A stretch of DNA of 48,496 nucleotides from Bacteroidales bacterium (GTDB lineage Bacteria > Bacteroidota > Bacteroidia > Bacteroidales > UBA1556), in the NCBI GenBank assembly GCA_016937295.1, contig JAFGWF010000022.1, positions 1-48,496 on the forward strand. The letters are read 5' to 3'. Below are positions 29,283 through 38,273 of the stretch, piece by piece. The translations under genes and the position numbers were made by a program. Each line of letters opens with the position of its first letter. Position 1 is the stretch's first letter. A model generated the notes under the pieces. It was given only the letters and a program-made list of their open reading frames with translations, had not been told where the DNA came from and ran no database searches.

Positions 29283-30635
29283 TTATTGATTTCCTAAAAT
29301 TGATTGTAATTCGATTTGTGCATTGAGCACATTGAGCATGGCAGCAAACATAGCCGATTGATTATTAAAATACTGAGTATTAAGTTGAGTAAGTTCGGTG
29401 CTTGAAAGCATACCTTCCTTAAATTCAACCAAGGCTCGTTTATAAATACGCTCGGCCAATTCATAATTCTGCAATGAAATTTTGTACGTTTCATATTCGT
29501 TAAGTAGCTTATTTTTAGCAGATTGAGCACTCATTGTCAAGTTTTGCTCCAACAAAAAGCGACTATTCTTAGTTTTTTGTAATTCTAATTCCGCCTGTTT
29601 TATTCTTGAAATTGTTCCTCCTGAAGTAGTGATAGGAATCGAAATTGACGCACCAACAACATTACTTGGAAACCATTTTTGGTCTTTTTCCAAGAAGGTA
29701 AATTCATCGCTTTGGCCACTCTGACTATGCGAAAAATAAGCGTTTACACTTGGTAGCAAAGTGGATTTTTGTAATCTAACTTGCTGATAATTAATTTCCT
29801 CTTGAGTAGTTAACAATTTTAAATCTGGATTTTGACTTATGTCGAGCGGGCTTAGAAGAAGGTGCTCCTTTGCTTGACCGGAAAACACCATATCCAAACT
29901 GTCGGTGATAACAATGGAATCAGAAAGGTTGATTCCGGTTTGAATTTTTATCAAATCCAACTGAACCTCTATTTGACGTTTGGCATTTCTAACTGCGTTA
30001 ACTAAGGTTAGTTTGTTTAGCAATAACTGGTCAGCAGCGGTTTCTTCGGCTAAACCGGCTTCATAGGTTTTTTTAATTTCCAAATAATTCTTCTCCATAT
30101 CATCATGCGTTTTTTGCAAAATCTGTAGATTCTTCATGGAAAATAATAGGGTGAAGTAGCTTTGTTGAACGTTCTTAACCACTTCTGATTCTGTACGTTG
30201 CAAGTTCTGCTCACTTAGCAGTTTAAACGTTTTGGCTGTTTGTAATCCAACGATATAAGAGCCATTGAAAACCAACTGACTAATCTGAAAATTAAATTGG
30301 GCATTGTGTTGCACCCCAAATTTCATTTCAACAAAATCATCGGGACCAGCAGCCGGATTGAAAAGCAGAGCTGGTACAAGAGTCACCGGAAGATCCAGAT
30401 TATTGTTGTAAGATAGAGTAGAGGAAACCTGAGGTAAACCTTGAGCCGTGGTCTCCCACACTTGTTTTCGAGCAATATCCACATCGTAGAGAGCATTTCG
30501 AACATTTATATTCTGCTGCTTGGCCAAACTAATTATCGTCTTGTAATCGACTCGATGCGTTTGCTGCGCATTAACATCTAATAAATTGAATATTAGCAAT
30601 ATAACACTAATTACACTCGTTAATTTTTTCATCAC
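29283..30635 (-). CDS. TolC family outer membrane protein
   Basis: Signal peptide, TolC repeat architecture (ETTAQGLPQVSSTLSYNN..., LLPSVNAYFSHSQ...). Confidence 0.92.
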   Translation of the reverse strand: MMKKLTSVISVILLIFNLLDVNAQQTHRVDYKTIISLAKQQNINVRNALYDVDIARKQVWETTAQGLPQVSSTLSYNNNLDLPVTLVPALLFNPAAGPDDFVEMKFGVQHNAQFNFQISQLVFNGSYIVGLQTAKTFKLLSEQNLQRTESEVVKNVQQSYFTLLFSMKNLQILQKTHDDMEKNYLEIKKTYEAGLAEETAADQLLLNKLTLVNAVRNAKRQIEVQLDLIKIQTGINLSDSIVITDSLDMVFSGQAKEHLLLSPLDISQNPDLKLLTTQEEINYQQVRLQKSTLLPSVNAYFSHSQSGQSDEFTFLEKDQKWFPSNVVGASISIPITTSGGTISRIKQAELELQKTKNSRFLLEQNLTMSAQSAKNKLLNEYETYKISLQNYELAERIYKRALVEFKEGMLSSTELTQLNTQYFNNQSAMFAAMLNVLNAQIELQSILGNQ

Positions 30636-30636
30636 T

Positions 30637-31254
30637 TTAAAATAAATTTTTATTTCGTTTTAATATTTCTAAATAAACCTGTAAACCCTTTTCGGTAACA
30701 ATTGCATGAATATGATAGTCGAAATTGACTTGTAAAATATGAATCAAACGGTCTTTATTATCTTCTAAAAAATCATAATCGTGCATCGACTCGCTTAATA
30801 GAACATTCAATTTGGTGATAGTTTCCACATCCAAATCTTCACGATATAAACCCTCACGAATTCCACGTTTAAGATTTTCTGTAATACCGGATTTCATTTT
30901 TTCGTGACGTAATTCCCGCATTTTCAGATAAAGTTTTGGATAATATTTTTGCAAATCATATTCTACTGCAAAATTTGCTTGACGAATCATATCCGTCAGA
31001 TTTTTATAAACCATATAAAAAGATTCGATGGCATTCGCACCTTTTTCACAATCCTTTTGTTGCAAACGTTGTCGAGCAATTGCATTTTCGAGAGTTAGAT
31101 TAACCAATCGGTTTTTATCGGAAACATGCTTATATAAGGTTTTCTTGGAAACACCCAAAGCATTAGAGATATCATCCATCGAAACGCTGCGGATGCCATT
31201 TCGTCGAAAGAGCTGCTCGGAGACTTCAAGTATTTCTTCTAATTTACTTTCCAT
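30637..31254 (-). CDS. TetR/AcrR family transcriptional regulator
   Basis: MESKLEEILEVSEQLFRRNGIRSVSMDDISNALGVSKKTLYKHVSDKNRLV HTH; ORF extends to 31347 but Met at 31254 fits the family. Confidence 0.92.
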   Translation of the reverse strand: MESKLEEILEVSEQLFRRNGIRSVSMDDISNALGVSKKTLYKHVSDKNRLVNLTLENAIARQRLQQKDCEKGANAIESFYMVYKNLTDMIRQANFAVEYDLQKYYPKLYLKMRELRHEKMKSGITENLKRGIREGLYREDLDVETITKLNVLLSESMHDYDFLEDNKDRLIHILQVNFDYHIHAIVTEKGLQVYLEILKRNKNLF

Positions 31255-31298
31255 AAAATCATAATTTTGGGCGGCAAAGATATTCCTTTTTGAACGTT

Positions 31299-31326
31299 GG
31301 AAACTTAAAATGTATATTAAGTTTCC
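31299..31326. promoter_or_regulatory. candidate TetR operator
   Basis: GGAAACTTAA-AATGTATA-TTAAGTTTCC perfect 10-bp inverted repeat upstream of the TetR gene. Confidence 0.65.
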
Positions 31327-31423
31327 ATTATTAGATTTATTTAACAAAACTGTCTAAATCTCTATTCGTAAAACGTTCAAGACTTTTAGTAATTATCTGT
31401 GCTTTAACTATTTAAAATTGTAA

Positions 31424-31987
31424 ATGAAACGACTCTTTATTGCAATCGACCTCTCAGACGTGCCTGAAATAGTATTGTTACAAAATTCACTAAAAAATAA
31501 ACTTGGTGGAAGTACTATTTATTGGACTAAGCCGGAAAATCAACATATTACATTAAAATTTTTAGGTAATACCGCATTGGAAACAATTCCTTCAATTGAA
31601 CAAATTTTGAACAACATAACGCAAGATGTGATTGAGTTTACCCTTCATTCAAATAGCTTAGGAATTTTTGGAAGCAGCTACAAACCCAGAATTATTTGGT
31701 TAAGTTTCGAGGATAATAAAACCTTGGGACAGTTGGCTCAAGCAATTCATCAAGAATTAATTCCATTAGGATATGAAGTTGACAGACAGAATTTTGTACC
31801 ACATCTAACCTTAGGTCGTATTCGAAAAATAGATTCTAAAAGATATTTTCAGCAGGTAATAGAGGACTTACGATTTCCGAAAATTCAAGAAATAACCATA
31901 GATAAAATCTATCTTTATGAGAGTATTTTGAAAAAATCAGGAGCTGAATACCAAATAATTGAGGAGTTTTCGCTTAGGAAACGATAA
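31424..31987 (+). CDS. thpR: RNA 2',3'-cyclic phosphodiesterase
   Basis: MKRLFIAIDLSD, ENQHITLKFLGNT and FVPHLTLGRI (two HxTL motifs). Confidence 0.92.
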   Translation: MKRLFIAIDLSDVPEIVLLQNSLKNKLGGSTIYWTKPENQHITLKFLGNTALETIPSIEQILNNITQDVIEFTLHSNSLGIFGSSYKPRIIWLSFEDNKTLGQLAQAIHQELIPLGYEVDRQNFVPHLTLGRIRKIDSKRYFQQVIEDLRFPKIQEITIDKIYLYESILKKSGAEYQIIEEFSLRKR

Positions 31988-32816
31988 TTTGATGGAGAGG
32001 AGGAATAATAGAAATCTTTTTTAATTGAGCAGCAACATCAAACAGTTGAATAATAGCACTTCGTCCGGCCTCACCAAAGTTTATACTGAACTCATTGACA
32101 TAAAGTTGGATATGCTTAAACATCACTTCATCACTCATTTCAAAAGCATGTTGCCTAATAAAATCCAAGCCTGAGGTCGGGTTAGCAAAAGCAAATCGAA
32201 CCGATTTTTCTAAGACGCGGTTTACTTTACGTTGAGTTTCAATATCCAAACTGTTTTTGATTATAATTCCACCAAGCGGGGTAGGGGTTCCGGTTTTCTT
32301 TTCCCACACTTCACCCACATCGGCAATTTTAACCAGACCTTTCGATTCGTAGGTAAAACGACTTTCGTGGATTATCAAACCAAGATCGACATGACCGTCA
32401 ATAACTGCCTGCTCGATAGAAGAAAAGAGCAATTCGGATTTTGCAGTCAAATCAGGAAAAAGATAAGAGGTCAACAGGTTAGCAGTAGTGTTGAATCCGG
32501 GAATGGCAAGAGAACAAGACGCAAATTGACTTTCACTAATCGGACGTTTTGCCACGAGCAAAGGGCCACAGTTTTCGCCAAGAGCAGCTCCGGAAGTCAA
32601 GAGTTTGTATGTATCGGTAAGTTGTGTGAAGGCGTTGAAACTAATTTTTGTGATGTCCAGTTCAGAAGCAAAAGCTTTTCGGTTAAGCTCTTCGATATCG
32701 CCAATAAACAACTCAAAGTCAAGTCCTTCGGTATCAATTTTATGATGAATCATGGCATCGAACATAAAAGTGTCGTTGGGGCATGATGAAAAACCGAGAG
32801 TCAATTTAGTATTCAT
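31974..32816 (-). CDS. mqnD: 1,4-dihydroxy-6-naphthoate synthase (futalosine menaquinone pathway)
   Basis: LGFSSCPNDTFMFDAMIHHKIDTEGLDFELFIGDIEELNRKAF. Confidence 0.9.
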   Translation of the reverse strand: MNTKLTLGFSSCPNDTFMFDAMIHHKIDTEGLDFELFIGDIEELNRKAFASELDITKISFNAFTQLTDTYKLLTSGAALGENCGPLLVAKRPISESQFASCSLAIPGFNTTANLLTSYLFPDLTAKSELLFSSIEQAVIDGHVDLGLIIHESRFTYESKGLVKIADVGEVWEKKTGTPTPLGGIIIKNSLDIETQRKVNRVLEKSVRFAFANPTSGLDFIRQHAFEMSDEVMFKHIQLYVNEFSINFGEAGRSAIIQLFDVAAQLKKISIIPPLHQIIVS

Positions 32817-32836
32817 CCAAAAAGATTTTCGACAAA

Positions 32837-34681
32837 CTATTTAGTAATAGGAATTTTAATAAAAGACGGAATAATATGGTTATCCAACTCTTTAGATGAC
32901 ATAAAAGTCAAAATTTCATTTCGCAAATTCTCAACAATAATTTCCGCTTTTTCCAATTCGATAAGCGATTTTGATTTAATGCTATCGACAGTTACTTTGA
33001 CTTGATTAAACATTTCGATATAAAAACTAATTCCTTTTAAGAGGTTGTCGGCGAATGAAACCATAGAAATATCAGGAACAGCAGCGGCTGAAATTCTATT
33101 TTTCAAAAAATCAACATAGAGTTGCATTTCCTTAATAAACACATGAGGGCGATTTTTTGTTGATAGAACATTAGTTTTACCATAAATGTGGCCAATCATA
33201 TCTTTCAAAGAAATTTGTTTATCAAAATAGGCCATATTTGGACCCGGACATACGGAAACGCCAGGACCTACATCTGAGAAATCTGCACCATTTACCTTTA
33301 AAGCAGAGGTTCCCAAGCCGGCACAAATACAATCCTTTTCAACAATGGCATTGTACTGTTTTTGATATTCTTGCTTGGACAAGTCTTGCTTATCTAATTC
33401 TTTAATTTTTAAGTTTTGATATGCTCTTGAAGCTGTACAAATTCCGCGTTTAGTGAGTTCGGTATTCAATTTAACAAACTTACGAGGACAATCACTTCCG
33501 GGACGTCCTTCGGCTATATACGCTTGTTTTTCAGCATCTTTAGTATTTCCACGCAACGTATTGAAAGGCACACCAAGTGGAGAAATATTACTCAAATACA
33601 AGTCATTTTCTTCGGCTTTAATCAAACGATTTCTGGTTTCTTGATCGACAGCCGTAACACCTTCTACTAACAGGAATGGCGTTCCCCAACCAACGGAATC
33701 GAGTTGATAGTATTCCTTCAAAAACTCATGCTCTTCGTTAGTACCCACACCGCCTTGGTACGTTAAAACCAATTTAGGTTCAAAGTTTTCCAAATTGTAG
33801 TTCTTTGATTCAAGAGATTTTTTTAAAAGTTCAAAGACTTGATGGTATAAATCAGCGCGTTTTTGTTTAAATTCATTTAAGATTGGCCCAATCAGCAAAC
33901 CATCGGAAGCAAACGCATGACCACCACAATTTAGCCCTGATTCGATACGATACTCCGAAACCCACAAACCTCTTTTGGCCAAATATTTACCCTGAATTAA
34001 TGCCGATTTAAAATCACTAACTTTCAAAACAATTTTCTTTTTTAGGATTCCATTTTTATCGGGGTAGAAATCGGGAAAAGACTCCATATAAGCATATAAG
34101 CGAGGGTTCATTCCGGCAGAAAGAATTACAGAAGAATTTAAGTTACTGTTGGCAAATCCACGCAACGCCGCATGAGCATCGTTAAATTCTTGTGGCAATT
34201 CTTTACCGTTTTTATAATTAATCTTATCAACCTTAGTCATAATGTTGACATCAATACTTCCTTTAACCAACTGATTTTTAAATGTTTCAATAAGATGACT
34301 AATATTTGAATTGCGATTTTGATACGCTAAAAACTCTTTTTTCAGGGGTGTTTGATCCGACAAATAATCGAAATAATCTAAGAAATCAGAATACTTTCCT
34401 TTCACGGAACTTTTCATTTCGTCAATTCGCTTATCGACTAAACTATTAAGCAAATTGAGATAGGACGTAATTCGTTTAGCTCTATAATCCTCCATTTTCT
34501 CTGAAATTTCAAAATAAGGAATTTTAAATTTTTGAGAGAAAACTTTACGAAGTTTTTCCAATAAAACATCATCAACCAATGAAATTACAGAGTCGATACC
34601 TAAATGAGAAACTTTGAGAGGTGTATCTATTGTGAAACCAATACCCATTACAGGTATGTGGAAGGAATGGGCATTTGACAT
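32837..34681 (-). CDS. conserved uncharacterised 614-aa protein with TIM-barrel-like N-terminus and Cys cluster
   Basis: IPVMGIGFTIDTPLKVSHLGIDSVISLVDD; NCGGHAFASDGLLIGPIL; C-terminal DCPRK..GICTASR..DCICAGLG..VSVCPGPNM. Confidence 0.7.
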   Translation of the reverse strand: MSNAHSFHIPVMGIGFTIDTPLKVSHLGIDSVISLVDDVLLEKLRKVFSQKFKIPYFEISEKMEDYRAKRITSYLNLLNSLVDKRIDEMKSSVKGKYSDFLDYFDYLSDQTPLKKEFLAYQNRNSNISHLIETFKNQLVKGSIDVNIMTKVDKINYKNGKELPQEFNDAHAALRGFANSNLNSSVILSAGMNPRLYAYMESFPDFYPDKNGILKKKIVLKVSDFKSALIQGKYLAKRGLWVSEYRIESGLNCGGHAFASDGLLIGPILNEFKQKRADLYHQVFELLKKSLESKNYNLENFEPKLVLTYQGGVGTNEEHEFLKEYYQLDSVGWGTPFLLVEGVTAVDQETRNRLIKAEENDLYLSNISPLGVPFNTLRGNTKDAEKQAYIAEGRPGSDCPRKFVKLNTELTKRGICTASRAYQNLKIKELDKQDLSKQEYQKQYNAIVEKDCICAGLGTSALKVNGADFSDVGPGVSVCPGPNMAYFDKQISLKDMIGHIYGKTNVLSTKNRPHVFIKEMQLYVDFLKNRISAAAVPDISMVSFADNLLKGISFYIEMFNQVKVTVDSIKSKSLIELEKAEIIVENLRNEILTFMSSKELDNHIIPSFIKIPITK

Positions 34682-34789
34682 AAAAAACTATTAAGGTATT
34701 TAAAAGTAATAAACATTTTGCGAAGATAGTCTAAAACGGATACCGAACTTGTTAATAAAGCCAAACATAAATTAGCAAATAAGGAGAGA

Positions 34790-36325
34790 TTATTCCGTAA
34801 GTTCCTCCGGAGAAATTTCAGGTTCGATTTTTCTTGTATCATATTGAATTTCAATGCCTGACTTATAAATGACGACTATTATTAAGTTACCTTCTTCACT
34901 ATAATACTTCCATTCACCATCCTTGAGTCCCATAGTATAATTACCTTTTTCTCGAATATTTCCATTATCATAATACCAAATATGCACGCCATCCTGAAAA
35001 TCATCAATATAATTTCCTTCAGAATAAACTGTACCATTTGGATAAAAAGATTTCCAATAACCTTCGCGAACATCATCCAAATAATCCCCTTCTGTTCTGT
35101 ATCCATTGACATTTTGAACCCAGAAACCCTCCTTGGAACCATCAACAAAATTACCTTTTACCAAAATGCTGCTATCCATAGCGTACTCAATCATTTCACC
35201 CTGATGAATATCTTCAAAAAGTCGTTCGACCCTCCGCAATGATTTATTGGGATAATACCAACGCCATTCTCCCTTTGCAAGTCCATTTTGGTCATAATCA
35301 CCTGATTGTTCCAGATTTCCGTTTTCAAAATAAAATTTCCAAAGGCCGGTTCGTACATTATTTGTATAGCTTCCCTCCGCCTGCAGCCGTCCACTCAAAA
35401 AATACTCTTGCCACGAGCCTTGTTTTTGGCCATTTTCGTCGATGATACCTTTTCCTACAATTCGTCCCTGGTGAAGAATATAAGCCGAAACAATGCTGCC
35501 ATCCGGTGCATAATCGCGCCTAACTCCTTGCGCTACTCCGTCTTTATAACTACCGATTGTTTTTACAGAACCATCCGCATAATAATCAAAACGCAGCTCA
35601 TATTCAGCAAGTTCAGGAGGATCCACCACTAAAACACCATTGACAAATTTTTGAATATTATCCAAATTACCTGCTTCATCATAGTACTTTACATATCCAT
35701 CAATTTCACCATTTCGATAGGGAATTTCGTTCTTAGTCCTATAATCTTCCCCGCTGTAAAATTCTTTCCAAATTCCGGTTTTTTTTCCTTCTTTGTTAAA
35801 TCGGTTTACTTTTTCAGAGTTAATCAAATAACCCTTTTTATACTTCGTAAGTTCCAAAATTCTACCATCATCTTCGGCATAAGAAACGGAATATCCATCC
35901 TCTAATCCCTCAGAATAAGGTATGGTGCGGAGAATTTTTCCTGACTTAAAATATTCCGTTGCGACACCGGTTTTAACATTGCTGTCAAAAAACTCCACAA
36001 TCTTTTTATCAGGCAAATACGTTGTTCGAGGTCCGGTTTGTTTGCCATTTTTGTAGGAAATACTTACCGAAATATTTCCTTCTTTATCATAAAATTTCCA
36101 CAAACTATCCAATTCATAGTTTTTTCTATTGCCTTCCGATTTAATAATGCCATTTTCGTAATACGTTTTCCAATAACCATCCGGCTGACCATTTCGCATT
36201 GTGCCTTCACTACTGATGATGCCATTAGGATATCGAAAAACTTGATAGCCATTTTGAACAACCGTATCTTGGGATATTCCAAAAAAATAAGTAAAAACTA
36301 AAACCAATAGAATAAAAATTCTCAT
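34790..36325 (-). CDS. MORN/YwqK-repeat protein, secreted
   Basis: Signal peptide; many repeats of the form YxNGxxxxEGxYxxxxxxGxWKxYYExG. Confidence 0.88.
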   Translation of the reverse strand: MRIFILLVLVFTYFFGISQDTVVQNGYQVFRYPNGIISSEGTMRNGQPDGYWKTYYENGIIKSEGNRKNYELDSLWKFYDKEGNISVSISYKNGKQTGPRTTYLPDKKIVEFFDSNVKTGVATEYFKSGKILRTIPYSEGLEDGYSVSYAEDDGRILELTKYKKGYLINSEKVNRFNKEGKKTGIWKEFYSGEDYRTKNEIPYRNGEIDGYVKYYDEAGNLDNIQKFVNGVLVVDPPELAEYELRFDYYADGSVKTIGSYKDGVAQGVRRDYAPDGSIVSAYILHQGRIVGKGIIDENGQKQGSWQEYFLSGRLQAEGSYTNNVRTGLWKFYFENGNLEQSGDYDQNGLAKGEWRWYYPNKSLRRVERLFEDIHQGEMIEYAMDSSILVKGNFVDGSKEGFWVQNVNGYRTEGDYLDDVREGYWKSFYPNGTVYSEGNYIDDFQDGVHIWYYDNGNIREKGNYTMGLKDGEWKYYSEEGNLIIVVIYKSGIEIQYDTRKIEPEISPEELTE

Positions 36326-36337
36326 AAGGAATTGAAT

Positions 36338-37261
36338 TTAAGATATATCTAACATTCGTTGAATTGGTTTTATTGCCTTTTGCATTACATCATCAGGCAA
36401 AATAATTTCATTAGTTTCATTTTCAAGAACATACAGAATTTTTTCTAAGGTAATTTTTTTCATATAAGGGCAATCATTGCAATTACAAATTTCATCAGAA
36501 GGAACGATAATAAATTCTTTTTCAGGATTTTGCTTATACATCTGATGCAAAATTCCGGATTCCGTTGCAACAATATATTTCGTTGCAGAATCGCGATTCG
36601 TAAAATCCAAAAGAGCCGAAGTAGAACCTACAAAATCAGCTAATTCCAAAACAGCACCCTGACATTCAGGATGAGCAATCAATTTTGCATCCGGATTTTC
36701 AATTTTGAGCTGAACGATTTTTTCTGCTTCCAAGATGTCGTGTACTTCACAAGAGCCATCCCATAAAACCATATTTCGTCCGGTTAGTTTGTTGATATAT
36801 CCTCCAAGATTTCGGTCGGGAGCAAAAATGATTTTTTCATCTTTGGGCAGCGAATTCACAATCTTAACCGCATTGCTCGAGGTACAGACGATGTCGGTCA
36901 TCGTTTTCAAATCGGCAGTGCAATTGATATAACTAATGACCGTATGATTCGGGTAACGTTCTTTGAAAGTTTTAAAATTCTCTGCAGGGCAACTATCGGC
37001 CAAACTGCATCCGGCATCCAAATCAGGAAGCAACACTTTAGCCTTTGGGTTAATAATTTTTGCCGTTTCGGCCATAAAATGTACACCGGCGAAAACAATA
37101 ATGTCGCTGTTGATAACTTGAGCTTTTTGAGCCAGCGCCAAACTATCGCCCACAAAATCTGCTATATCTTGAATATCAGCCGTTTGATAGTAATGTGCTA
37201 AAATTATGGCGTTTTTTTCGCTTTTTAACTGTTCGATTTTTGAAATAATTTCTGAAGTCAT
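36338..37261 (-). CDS. nadA: quinolinate synthase NadA
   Basis: AIILAHYYQTADIQDIADFVGDSLALAQKA, YINCTADLKTMTDIVCTSSNA, HPECQGAVL, CNCNDCPYM. Confidence 0.95.
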   Translation of the reverse strand: MTSEIISKIEQLKSEKNAIILAHYYQTADIQDIADFVGDSLALAQKAQVINSDIIVFAGVHFMAETAKIINPKAKVLLPDLDAGCSLADSCPAENFKTFKERYPNHTVISYINCTADLKTMTDIVCTSSNAVKIVNSLPKDEKIIFAPDRNLGGYINKLTGRNMVLWDGSCEVHDILEAEKIVQLKIENPDAKLIAHPECQGAVLELADFVGSTSALLDFTNRDSATKYIVATESGILHQMYKQNPEKEFIIVPSDEICNCNDCPYMKKITLEKILYVLENETNEIILPDDVMQKAIKPIQRMLDIS

Positions 37262-37282
37262 AGTTATAAATTTGAACTGCAA

Positions 37283-37838
37283 AAATACAGATTAAAAAAT
37301 TTATAGATTAGCAATTGAATGCGAAGCATATTAAAAATAATTAATTTTTTAAAAGAAAGTATTAGTAGTAGTAGTGATGTTAATATGTGTATAAGTTTCT
37401 TGGTAAGGGCTGTTTTTAATGTTTTCAGGAAAATATCAGCATTTTTATTCACTATCGAATCATATCATTTTTAATATTTTAATGAATTATTAACATGCGG
37501 TTAATATTAATATCTGTTGAAAAATTGTCGATATCAACAAGGTCAAAAAATGTTGATTAACTGTCAGAAAATTCCAAAAAGTTTTTGATAAAAAAAGAGA
37601 TAATGTGATGAAAAAAAACAGTTGAAAGGTTATTAGTAATTATGAACGTTCGAAACACGATATTAACCATTCTTATGTTAATAAATACGACACTATTAGT
37701 TTACAATGACTTAAGATAAAAATTATTATGTTAATTAATTATTAACATCTTCAATTAAAGTAAATTAGAAAAATCGGGTAAGTTTTTGTTAATTTGCAGT
37801 TATTAACAATGATGTGTTCAACCATAAATTTTACAGAT
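37283..37838. other. candidate replication origin / DnaA-box-like repeat cluster
   Basis: Four exact TTATTAACA 9-mers (37487-37495 +, 37676-37684 -, 37739-37747 +, 37800-37808 +) plus near copies, AT-rich tracts, (TAG)4; sits at the gene-strand switch. Confidence 0.4.
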
Positions 37839-38273
37839 ATGAATGTTGCAATTGCCTGTGATCATGCAGCTTATGATTTAAAAGAGTTTTTAAAATCGGA
37901 GTTATCAACAAGAGGTTATTCACTTAAAGACTTTGGAGCCTATAGCTCAGAATCGGTAGATTATCCCGATAATATTCATCCTTTGTCAGAAGCTATTGAA
38001 AGAGGAGAATTTTTGCTTGGTATAATTGCATGTGGCAGTGGAAATGGCGCAGCAATAACAGCAAACAAACATCAAGGTGTGAGAGCTTGCATGGCCTGGA
38101 ATACGGAATTGGCTGCATTGGGCCGGCAGCATAACGATGCAAATGTGTTGAGTTTATCGGCTCGTTTTATTGCAAAAGAATATGCTTTAGAGATTGCATT
38201 GGCTTTTTTGACAGCTCAGTTTGAAGGTGGACGTCATGCAAATAGAGTAAACAAAATTCCAGTGAACAAATAG
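37839..38273 (+). CDS. rpiB: RpiB/LacA/LacB family sugar-phosphate isomerase
   Basis: MNVAIACDHAAYDLKEFL..., GIIACGSGNGAAITANKHQGVRACMAWN; internal Met start preferred over 37794. Confidence 0.92.
   Translation: MNVAIACDHAAYDLKEFLKSELSTRGYSLKDFGAYSSESVDYPDNIHPLSEAIERGEFLLGIIACGSGNGAAITANKHQGVRACMAWNTELAALGRQHNDANVLSLSARFIAKEYALEIALAFLTAQFEGGRHANRVNKIPVNK

Noticed and set aside
32232-32786. 184-aa plus-strand ORF antisense to mqnD
   Set aside because: Lies wholly inside a well-supported MqnD gene; composition is a by-product of coding-strand bias and no recognisable domain is present
34882-36301. Multiple antisense and out-of-frame ORFs across the MORN-repeat gene
   Set aside because: Repeat periodicity and few stops in alternate frames explain them; the YwqK repeat frame is clearly the real one
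34790-36325. Toxin-antitoxin interpretation of the YwqK-like protein
   Set aside because: The 'YwqK antitoxin' label is a name for MORN-like repeats; this is a long secreted protein with no adjacent toxin gene
37363-37374. (TAG)4 as a phase-variation microsatellite
   Set aside because: Only four units and not in a coding frame or between promoter elements; its position next to a box-like 9-mer makes an unwinding element more plausible
37264-37452. 62-aa minus ORF in the nadA/rpiB gap
   Set aside because: Overlaps the nadA start and consists of AT-rich translation; better explained as non-coding origin or regulatory DNA
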